This document shows, in pieces, positions 13,234 through 20,064 of a stretch of DNA of 24,586 nt (positions are counted from its first letter, which is position 1; each line of letters starts with the position of its first letter). The notes beneath the pieces were generated by a model. It did not search any database, was not told the origin of the DNA, and saw nothing but the letters and a program-made list of their open reading frames with translations. The translations under genes and the position numbers were made by a program. Location of the stretch: positions 1 through 24,586 of the IMG/VR virus record IMGVR_UViG_3300007734_000502. One strand, written 5' to 3'. This DNA is from a virus.

Positions 13234-15633
13234 ATGACAACATTACAAAACGAATACAATTTAATTGAGGAAGGTAAGGGTTCAAAAGCCCAACTGATGA
13301 AACAAGCTAAGATGTTGTTTCCCCACCTAATTAATAACTTGATACAAAACCAATATCCTCAAGTAGTAAGTATACTTAAAAATAAAGGGATTATAGTGGA
13401 AAATAAATCAACTACTAAAAAGAAAAAAGTTGATTCTACTGACTGGGTAAAAACCTTTAAGAAAAATATTAGTAAAAATATTAATGAAATTAAATCATTA
13501 ATATCACTTGAAGAATTAATTGACATGGCTGATAAAGCAAAAGATATTGTTGAAGATGCTTCAGATGCTTTAATGGAATTAGGTGAAGTATCTAATAAAA
13601 TATCAGTTGATCAAGTTGCTGAAATATTATCAAATTATGATTTAGATTGGGGAGATGTTACTGATACTCCTGAAAAATATAGTTCATTATATGAAAATTT
13701 AAAAGAACGCTTGAATGAAGGGATTAAAGCAACTGAAAAAGAAACTTCAAAAGAAGTATTAGATACACAAAAACACGCCTACGATCCTAAAGCAAAAACA
13801 ATCGACAATGTTTATGGTCAGTCGTTCTTAAACGGCTACTATACAGAACTCAAGGATCCAGACAACAAAGATAAAACAGTAGATCAATTATTGGATATAG
13901 TAGCTAAAAACATGTTCAAAGATATAAACTACTATTTAAAAAACGGTCAGTTTGGTACAAAGGGATTAGGTGTAGCTGATATTAACAAACAACCTGGTTT
14001 ACCTGTTCCTGGTGTAGCTAAAGGTGTTCATAAATCAAGCGGTTATGGCGACTTACCAGATGGTTTGGTAGATAAAATTAAAGCAAATGTTAAGGCGACA
14101 TTAGGTAACCAAGAAGCTAAAACAGGTGACCCTAAGAAGGTTAAGAAAATGTCAATAGATGCTCAGTCATCTAAAGGTGTTACTAAAACTGCTGCAGGTA
14201 ACCAAAAATGGAAAACAGTTAGAGCTAAAAAATTAAACGAATCAAAAAAAAATTTTAAATTCAAGTTATCTGAGTCACTGATTAAAGAAAATGAAGTACT
14301 AAATCTAGCTCCAGATTTAGAAAAATTAAATGACGACCAAGCAGACACATATTTTAACCGTCGTTCACAAATAGAAAATGGTTCAAAACAAGCATTAGAA
14401 GATGCTGGTTACACAGTTGAACATATTGACACTATGGATGTCAGTGACGACGAATTACCTTGGAATATATATAAGGTGACTAAAGGATATAATTATGAAG
14501 ATGATGACGATATGGACCCAGCAGGTGGGACTAGAGGTTTAGATGGTTATTTAGAAGAATCAAAGTTGAGAAAAATAATATCCAAAGTTATTAAAGAAGA
14601 AATGTCTTCAAGAGATCATCAATTACTCAAACTTAAAACAGGCGATAGAATTAAAATAGGAACTAATAATGAAGAAGTTACAATTATATCTAATAAAATA
14701 AAACCAGGAAATTGGGGAGTTTTAGGTTATATAACTTATAAAAAAGATGATTCCCCAGGAATATTTATGATGGATGCTGAAAATATAAATACATCATCAG
14801 GTATAAATTTAAAAGAATATGGTGAAGATAATGATTCAGACGACAGAATTCAAATCAACTGGAATAAATGGGATAAGGAGATAAGAGCCTTAGCTCTTAA
14901 AGATGCTATGCCTAAACTTAATGCATCAAATTGGGTTAATACACCCTGGAAAGATTTAACTCCTGAAATTAAACAAAGGTTAATTGATTATAACAGTGAT
15001 GAAGAAGATGATACTAATCCTGCAGGTAGTTGGGATATATACGAAAATAAAGATAAAAATTGGGAAAAAGGAGATATATTATCATCTGAAAATGAAACTC
15101 TAGAATTTATTAAATATAATAATAATGATGAAACCTTTGAAGGAAAGAGACTTAAATCTAAATTTAAAGATGATAAAATAGGAGCTATAGTTCCTGATGC
15201 ATATATAACAGCATATAAAAAATCTTTAAAAGAATATGAAGGTGAGGGTGAAGACAGCAGCACTGAAGATTTAGGATACTATGAAAAAATGGATAAAGGT
15301 ATTGATAACGATGAATGGTTAAATTTAGCAAGAGTTTATTCTGAAGGAGAAGATAATGTGTGGTCAAAATTTTTAGATAAATCATCAGTGAAGGGTGAAG
15401 GGGATCGAGAGTCATATAGTCTTGATTTTAACCTCCTTATTCCAAAATCTGAAGTTAATTATCCTGATTCTTTACTCAAAACTGAAGAGGAGTTAGATAA
15501 CGACTTAACATATTCATCTCATGGAGTAGAAGGAAATCCAGGAGGTAGCTATTCAAGACGCAGTATATCAGTTAGTGAAAAAGGTGATAACTACAAAGTT
15601 GAAGTAAGAGTTAGAGGTGGTTTAGATATATAA
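13234..15633 (+). CDS. Large mosaic head-module protein with internal targeting-like peptides
   Basis: A 799-residue protein. The N-terminus (EEGKGSKAQLMKQAKMLFP, NKGIIVE) and a middle part (NVYGQSFLNGYYTEL, VAKNMFKDINYYLKNGQFG, about 190-250) look like pieces of one phage structural family I recall, of unknown function. Between them lies an unrelated-looking acidic helical segment (about 60-165). Residues about 335-350 (NFKFKLSESLIKEN) and 440-456 (LEESKLRKIISKVIKEE) repeat the targeting-peptide pattern seen at N-termini of neighbours, so the chain may be several proteins fused and cut by gp21. The last 340 residues are acidic (DDSDE, NWEKGD). It lies just upstream of the protease. Internal-virion role inferred. 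Confidence 0.72.
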   Translation: MTTLQNEYNLIEEGKGSKAQLMKQAKMLFPHLINNLIQNQYPQVVSILKNKGIIVENKSTTKKKKVDSTDWVKTFKKNISKNINEIKSLISLEELIDMADKAKDIVEDASDALMELGEVSNKISVDQVAEILSNYDLDWGDVTDTPEKYSSLYENLKERLNEGIKATEKETSKEVLDTQKHAYDPKAKTIDNVYGQSFLNGYYTELKDPDNKDKTVDQLLDIVAKNMFKDINYYLKNGQFGTKGLGVADINKQPGLPVPGVAKGVHKSSGYGDLPDGLVDKIKANVKATLGNQEAKTGDPKKVKKMSIDAQSSKGVTKTAAGNQKWKTVRAKKLNESKKNFKFKLSESLIKENEVLNLAPDLEKLNDDQADTYFNRRSQIENGSKQALEDAGYTVEHIDTMDVSDDELPWNIYKVTKGYNYEDDDDMDPAGGTRGLDGYLEESKLRKIISKVIKEEMSSRDHQLLKLKTGDRIKIGTNNEEVTIISNKIKPGNWGVLGYITYKKDDSPGIFMMDAENINTSSGINLKEYGEDNDSDDRIQINWNKWDKEIRALALKDAMPKLNASNWVNTPWKDLTPEIKQRLIDYNSDEEDDTNPAGSWDIYENKDKNWEKGDILSSENETLEFIKYNNNDETFEGKRLKSKFKDDKIGAIVPDAYITAYKKSLKEYEGEGEDSSTEDLGYYEKMDKGIDNDEWLNLARVYSEGEDNVWSKFLDKSSVKGEGDRESYSLDFNLLIPKSEVNYPDSLLKTEEELDNDLTYSSHGVEGNPGGSYSRRSISVSEKGDNYKVEVRVRGGLDI

Positions 15634-15648
15634 ACAATATTTATTAAC

Positions 15649-16284
15649 ATGAAACAACTATTAATAGAAGCGCCTATATTATTTAAACCAAACAACCAAA
15701 ACCTTAGAGAGGTTAATGGTAAAGATAGTGGCGGCAATATAATGCTTGAAGATGTATTGGTTATAACAGCCGAAGACAAAAATGGTAACGGTAGAGTTTA
15801 TCCAAAGGAGTTGTGGGTAAGAGAGTTGGAAAAATTTAATGAAAAAATAAATCAACGCACTACTGAAACAGTAGGTGAGTTAGACCATCCTGATTCCACA
15901 ATAATTAACTTAAGAAACGGTAGCCATGCAATTCGTAAATTATGGTGGGAGGGAAACTTAGTAAAAGCAAACATTGAAGTATTTTCAGATCCGGGCCCTA
16001 AAGGAAATGAAGCAGGTCGCATATTCGGCTCATATCTAAGAAACGGGTTAGCGGTTGGTTTTAGTACTCGTGGTGAAGGATCGTTGGAACAAAAGGGCGA
16101 AATAATGGAAGTTCAAGATGACTTTTCATTTGTAACCATAGATGCAGTATCAAATCCATCAAATCATGGTTCTTATGCCCGATTGAATGAAAATAAAAAT
16201 AATTCAAATATTAATATATATTCCTCAGTAAATTCTATTATTACTGAAATATTATGTGCAAACGGCTCTTGTCCCGTTTGGTAA
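15649..16284 (+). CDS. 21: Prohead core protein protease (gp21-like, peptidase U9/S80)
   Basis: A 211-residue serine protease that matures the prohead by cutting core and capsid proteins after Glu. It matches T4 gp21 (212 residues) along its length: LLIE near the start, NGNGRVYPKELW (45-56), VGELDHPD with catalytic His80, LWWEGNLVKANIEV (98-111), RNGLAVGFSTRGEGSL with Ser139, and TIDAVSNPS with Asp165. LLIE|A at residues 4-8 is a likely self-processing site. The C-terminus (IITEILCANGSCPVW) is Cys-containing and differs from T4. Leader has CAATATTTATTAAC. An intrinsic terminator follows 33 bases after the stop. Confidence 0.95.
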   Translation: MKQLLIEAPILFKPNNQNLREVNGKDSGGNIMLEDVLVITAEDKNGNGRVYPKELWVRELEKFNEKINQRTTETVGELDHPDSTIINLRNGSHAIRKLWWEGNLVKANIEVFSDPGPKGNEAGRIFGSYLRNGLAVGFSTRGEGSLEQKGEIMEVQDDFSFVTIDAVSNPSNHGSYARLNENKNNSNINIYSSVNSIITEILCANGSCPVW

Positions 16285-16317
16285 CAGTGCCCCCTCTTGA
16301 ATAGTATTCTTGAGTCG

Positions 16318-16349
16318 ATGCTTCCCCTAAAAAGGAAGCATTTCTTTTT
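16318..16349 (+). terminator. Intrinsic terminator between gp21 and gp22 genes
   Basis: ATGCTTCC (16318-16325) pairs perfectly with GGAAGCAT (16334-16341) around CCTAAAAA, followed by TTCTTTTT. It separates the protease unit from the scaffold-capsid unit. Confidence 0.85.
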
Positions 16350-16394
16350 CTATTTCGCGACTAATAGATATCTTCATATATGTATCACTAGAAT

Positions 16395-16459
16395 ATGGAA
16401 CCATATATGTTCCATCCAACAATCATAATTTCATTATGCTTCAATATTTAATAAGCATA
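16395..16459 (+). promoter_or_regulatory. Hairpin-rich leader of the gp22-gp23 unit
   Basis: Three inverted repeats lie before gp22: ATGGAAC/GTTCCAT (16395-16401, 16409-16415), CATAAT/ATTATG (16424-16429, 16433-16438) and TATGCTT/AAGCATA (16435-16441, 16453-16459). The last two overlap and cannot form together. The third encloses CAATATTTAAT, a version of the leader motif at other genes. The whole gap 16285-16487 otherwise holds only the terminator. An AAGGA six bases before the ATG at 16488 is the best ribosome-binding-like sequence noticed here. Function inferred: promoter, mRNA stabiliser or switch. Confidence 0.5.
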
Positions 16460-16487
16460 GTTTCCTAAAAAATTAATAAGGATAAAA

Positions 16488-17579
16488 ATGGCAAAAACAA
16501 AATCATCTTTGTTTGAAGAGGCAATCTCCGACGCAAAGGCAATCAAAGAAGTAGCATTAGCTAATGCTAAAAAAACACTTGAAGAATCATTTACTCCAGC
16601 ACTCAGAGAAAGATTCGCCGCTAAATTAGAAGAAATGGATGCAGAAGATGACATTACAGATGTAGAAGATTTAACTTTAGAAAATGAAGTTGAAACAACT
16701 GACGAAGAGTTGAATCTTGAAGCACTATTAGCTGAATTAGATGGTGAAACTGGTAAAGAGGCGATGGAAGAAACAGAAATCGTAGCAGAATCAGAAGAAA
16801 TCGACGAAGCTGAGGATGATGACGACGAGAAAAAAGACGACGCACCTAAGAAAGAAACAAAACCAAAGTCTGATGAAGACAAGCCAAAAGCTAAAAAAGA
16901 TGACGCTAAACCAAAAGCTGATCCTAAGCCAAAAGCTAAGAAAGAGGATGATGAAGAAGTTTCAATCGAAGATATGTCAGAAGAAGATCTTAAAACATAC
17001 ATCGAAGATGTTGTAAAAGATATGGTTGCGACTGGTGAATTGGAAAATGCAGAAGCTGGGATGGACGGAACTGGGGTACCAGTAGGTGAACCAGAAATGG
17101 ATTTATCAATGGATGATGAAGATGTTAATTTAGATGAATTAACAATGGAAGATGAAAATGTAAGTGAATATGGTAATGAACATGAAATTAGTGTAGATGA
17201 TGCATTAGAGATGAAAGAACAATTAGCTGAGGCCCATAAAGTAATACGAAAAATTAAAAAGGACCTTCAAGAAGTTAATTTGTTTAACGCAAAACTATTG
17301 TATTCAAATAAAATTTTCAAAGCCAAAAATAACTTAACTGAATCTCAGAAAATCAAAATTCTTAACTCATTTGATAAAACAACATCAATAAAAGAAGCAA
17401 AATTGGTTTATAACACATTAATGGAAGGTTTAAAAACAGTAACAACTAAAAGCAACCTCCGTGAATCAGTAATAAAAGGAATGGCTTCAAAAACAATTTC
17501 ATCAATTGGAACTAAAAAACCAATTATGGAAGTAAATGACCAGTTTGCAAGATGGCAAAAACTTGCAGGTATAAAATAA
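16488..17579 (+). CDS. 22: Prohead core scaffolding protein (gp22-like)
   Basis: A 363-residue protein between protease and capsid genes, the T4 gene 22 position. The N-terminal 50 residues form Ala/Lys/Glu helices (FEEAISDAKAIKEVALANAKKTL). Residues about 50-190 are extremely acidic with Lys/Pro repeats (PKAKKDDAKPKADPKPKAKK). A helical region follows (MKEQLAEAHKVIRKIKKDLQEV), and the C-terminus is FARWQKLAGIK, which repeats the KLAG element found at N-termini of other core candidates. In T4, gp22 forms the core inside the prohead and is destroyed by gp21. Composition and place fit; direct sequence similarity is weak, as usual for scaffolds. Likely co-transcribed with gp23 (32-base gap). Confidence 0.85.
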   Translation: MAKTKSSLFEEAISDAKAIKEVALANAKKTLEESFTPALRERFAAKLEEMDAEDDITDVEDLTLENEVETTDEELNLEALLAELDGETGKEAMEETEIVAESEEIDEAEDDDDEKKDDAPKKETKPKSDEDKPKAKKDDAKPKADPKPKAKKEDDEEVSIEDMSEEDLKTYIEDVVKDMVATGELENAEAGMDGTGVPVGEPEMDLSMDDEDVNLDELTMEDENVSEYGNEHEISVDDALEMKEQLAEAHKVIRKIKKDLQEVNLFNAKLLYSNKIFKAKNNLTESQKIKILNSFDKTTSIKEAKLVYNTLMEGLKTVTTKSNLRESVIKGMASKTISSIGTKKPIMEVNDQFARWQKLAGIK

Positions 17580-17611
17580 TAAAATTAAAACAAAAAAATA
17601 AAACCATAAAA

Positions 17612-19273
17612 ATGGCAACAACAATTCAATCATTACTAGAATCTGCAAACCCTTGGAAATCACTTCAAAGCGATGCAGCTAGATTATCCCAAAAATGGGA
17701 AAAAACAGGCCTTTTAAAAGGTTTGGCAGAGGTCGATAAGAACAATCTATCTCTTATGCTTGAAAATCAAGCAAAACAGTTGGTTGTAGAAAACAACATT
17801 ACACCTGGAGGTGCAGGAGCAGGATCATTCACAGTTGGTCAATCAGAAAACTGGGCTGGTATCGCTTTACCTTTAGTTCGTAAAGTATTTGGTCAAATTA
17901 TGGCTAAAGAATTTGTTTCTGTTCAACCTATGAATTTACCTTCTGGTCTTGTGTTCTTCTTGGATTTTCAATACAACAACACAAAGAATCCATTTACAGC
18001 AGGTCAATCATTGTATGGTACAAGAAATGCTTCAGGTCAATTCCCATTCCAATCAACTGCAACAGCAGGTGGTTTATATGGTGCTGGTCGTTTTGCATAT
18101 TCAACAAACCAATTTAGTTCAAGTGTTTCATCTTCAGTAGGTGGTGTAGCTTCAGCTTCAGCAGCTTGGTCAGAAGTAAATTTTGACTCAACTTACTCAG
18201 CTTCAGCAGCAGCAGGAACTATTAAGAAAGTTACAATTCCTCTTTCATCTTCATTCACAGGATTTGATCCGGATGCAGTAAGAGCTTTTGTAATAACTTC
18301 AGGTTCAACTTATACAGCAGCTGAAAATTTAGCTCAATTTACAACTTATAACTACACTAATGCTACATTAACATTCTTTGTAACTGGTTCAACAATTGTT
18401 CCTGCTACAACATGGGTAGTTTATTGGAATAAAATTACAGCAGATAATAACAGAGGTGACTTTGAAGATTCATCTTCATATGCTTCACCAAACAGTTTAT
18501 CTTCAACTAATATCAGTATTCCTGAAATTAACATTTCAATGCAATCACAAGCCATCGTAGCTAAGACTAAAAAGTTGAAGGCAGTATGGACTCCTGAGTT
18601 TGCACAAGATTTGAATGCATATCAGAACATTGACGCAGAAGCAGAATTAACAAACATTATGTCTGAATATATTTCTATGGAAATTGATTTGGAAATTTTG
18701 GAAATGTTAATTGAAGATGCAGCTGCAGGTACAGAACAATGGTCAGCAATTAATAATACAACTTTAAACGCTGGTGGAACTGATTTCACTCAATCTTTAG
18801 GTTATTACAATAGCCAAGGTCAATGGTTCCAAACATTAGGAACTAAAGTTCAGAAGTTGTCTAACAAAATCCACCAATTGACAATGAGAGGTGGAGCAAA
18901 TTTCATGGTATTCTCTCCAACAATTGGAACTATCATGGAAGCAATGCCTGGCTTTGCAAATAATTCAGGTGGCGACACTGAAAAAATGGAATATGCTTTT
19001 GGAGCACAAAAAGCAGGTTCATTTAACGGCCGCTTTACATGCTACAAAAACCCATATATGACTGAAAATGTTATTTTGTTGGGTTACAGAGGAAAACAAT
19101 TCTTGGAAACAGGAGCTGTATTTGCACCTTATATTCCGTTGATTATGACACCTTTAGTATATGATCCAAACACTTTCACACCAAGAAAAGGTTTGTTAAC
19201 TAGATATGCTAAGAAGATGTTGCGTCCTGAATACTATGCAAAAATCTATGTAAGTGGATTAAATACACTTTAG
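17612..19273 (+). CDS. 23: Major capsid protein (gp23-like)
   Basis: A 553-residue HK97-fold capsid protein, close in size to T4 gp23 (521). The start is ATG 17612 (MATTIQSLLESANPWKSL); a frame open from 17552 adds a Lys-rich stretch overlapping gp22 and is unlikely. The T4-like delta segment ends LMLENQAKQLVVE, so gp21 probably cuts after Glu60, before NNITPGGAGAGSFTVGQSENWAG. VQPMNLPSGLVFFLDFQYN is the family signature. A Ser/Ala-rich insertion at about 150-290 probably makes a surface domain. IDAEAELTNIMSEYISMEIDLEILEMLI and FAPYIPL to RYAKKMLRPEYYAKIYVSGL close the fold. Strong intrinsic terminator follows; high late expression expected. Confidence 0.96.
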   Translation: MATTIQSLLESANPWKSLQSDAARLSQKWEKTGLLKGLAEVDKNNLSLMLENQAKQLVVENNITPGGAGAGSFTVGQSENWAGIALPLVRKVFGQIMAKEFVSVQPMNLPSGLVFFLDFQYNNTKNPFTAGQSLYGTRNASGQFPFQSTATAGGLYGAGRFAYSTNQFSSSVSSSVGGVASASAAWSEVNFDSTYSASAAAGTIKKVTIPLSSSFTGFDPDAVRAFVITSGSTYTAAENLAQFTTYNYTNATLTFFVTGSTIVPATTWVVYWNKITADNNRGDFEDSSSYASPNSLSSTNISIPEINISMQSQAIVAKTKKLKAVWTPEFAQDLNAYQNIDAEAELTNIMSEYISMEIDLEILEMLIEDAAAGTEQWSAINNTTLNAGGTDFTQSLGYYNSQGQWFQTLGTKVQKLSNKIHQLTMRGGANFMVFSPTIGTIMEAMPGFANNSGGDTEKMEYAFGAQKAGSFNGRFTCYKNPYMTENVILLGYRGKQFLETGAVFAPYIPLIMTPLVYDPNTFTPRKGLLTRYAKKMLRPEYYAKIYVSGLNTL

Positions 19274-19299
19274 TAGTATATTTTTAACTTAAAATTGAA

Positions 19300-19331
19300 A
19301 AAGCTGAACCCCGTAAGGTTCGGCTTTTTTT
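19300..19331 (+). terminator. Intrinsic terminator after the major capsid gene
   Basis: AAAGCTGAACC (19300-19310) pairs with GGTTCGGCTTT (19317-19327) with one G-U pair around CCGTAA, followed by a run of seven T (19325-19331). A textbook strong terminator. Confidence 0.92.
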
Positions 19332-19371
19332 ATCTATATTTTAATATTTATCATTGATAAAATTTCATAAA

Positions 19372-20037
19372 ATGGATAGTTTTAACCAAAAGAGAAAACC
19401 AAAAAATCCAATACAATTTAAAATTTCTTTGAATGAAGAACAGAAAGAAGCAAAACAAAAAATATTAGAAAATACAATTACAGTTTTAAGAGGACAAGCA
19501 GGTTCTGGTAAATCTTTAGTTGCAGCTCAAGTAGCACTTGATTTACTTTTTAAAAGAGACATTGAAAAAATTATTATAGCCCGCCCTACAGTAACAGCAG
19601 GAGAAGATATCGGCTTTTTACCTGGTTCAAAAGAAGATAAACTTGCCCCATTTACAGCTCCTGTTTTTGATAATATGAATCGCTTATATGATAAAGCAAA
19701 AATTGATAAATGTGTTGAAGAAGGACAAATAGAAATTATACCACTAGGTTTTATTAGAGGCCGCAATTTTACAGACTGTTTAATAATATTAGATGAAGGT
19801 CAAAATGTTACAGATAGTCAAATGCAATTAATACTAACTAGAATGTGTCATGGCTCAAAAATGATAATATGTGGTGATGGCCACCAAATAGATCTTAAAG
19901 ATAAGAAACAATCAGGTTTTGATTATATATGTCGAAGTATGAAAGAAATTGATGGGTTTGAGGTTGTTACATTAAAAACAAATCATCGCCACCCAATTGT
20001 AGAAGATATTTTAAAGGTATATAATAATTTGAGTTAA
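19372..20037 (+). CDS. phoH: PhoH-like P-loop ATPase
   Basis: A 221-residue PhoH-family protein. Walker A GQAGSGKS is at 41-48, IIIARPTVTAGEDIGFLPG follows, Walker B is LIILDEGQN, and LTRMCHGSKMIICGDGHQID plus a final TNHRHP complete the family pattern. The domain is full length and intact. PhoH-like genes are very common in phages of marine and other environments; proposed roles in phosphate stress or RNA metabolism are unproven. I chose ATG 19372; an upstream TTG at 19354 is less likely. It lies alone after the capsid terminator, with a TATTTAT-containing leader and a short TTTATC/GATAAA hairpin. Confidence 0.95.
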   Translation: MDSFNQKRKPKNPIQFKISLNEEQKEAKQKILENTITVLRGQAGSGKSLVAAQVALDLLFKRDIEKIIIARPTVTAGEDIGFLPGSKEDKLAPFTAPVFDNMNRLYDKAKIDKCVEEGQIEIIPLGFIRGRNFTDCLIILDEGQNVTDSQMQLILTRMCHGSKMIICGDGHQIDLKDKKQSGFDYICRSMKEIDGFEVVTLKTNHRHPIVEDILKVYNNLS

Positions 20038-20044
20038 GTAATCA

Positions 20045-20063
20045 ATATTTATAACAAAATCTA
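20045..20063 (+). promoter_or_regulatory. Second copy of the 19-base leader motif
   Basis: Identical over 19 bases to 11349-11367 and placed one base before the fibre gene ATG (20065). The first copy is three bases before its ATG. It lies in the short gap after phoH, so both copies mark the start of a gene. Interpreted as a promoter or translation-leader element; not proven. Confidence 0.45.
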
Positions 20064-20064
20064 A

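Noticed and set aside
16285-16487. Search for a tRNA or other RNA gene in the longest gap
   Set aside because: Only the terminator and short AT-rich hairpins are visible; no cloverleaf or T-loop sequence was seen.
16448-17002. 184-residue Ser-rich open frame on the minus strand
   Set aside because: It is the complement of the acidic GAN/GAT-rich gp22 gene; Ser/Ala-rich low complexity is expected from that codon use.
17552-17611. Upstream extension of the capsid gene
   Set aside because: Adds 20 Lys-rich residues overlapping gp22 and the A-rich leader; the ATG at 17612 gives a T4-like gp23 N-terminus.
19354-19371. Upstream TTG start for phoH
   Set aside because: The ATG at 19372 has an A-rich leader and leaves the family domain intact; the six extra residues add nothing conserved.
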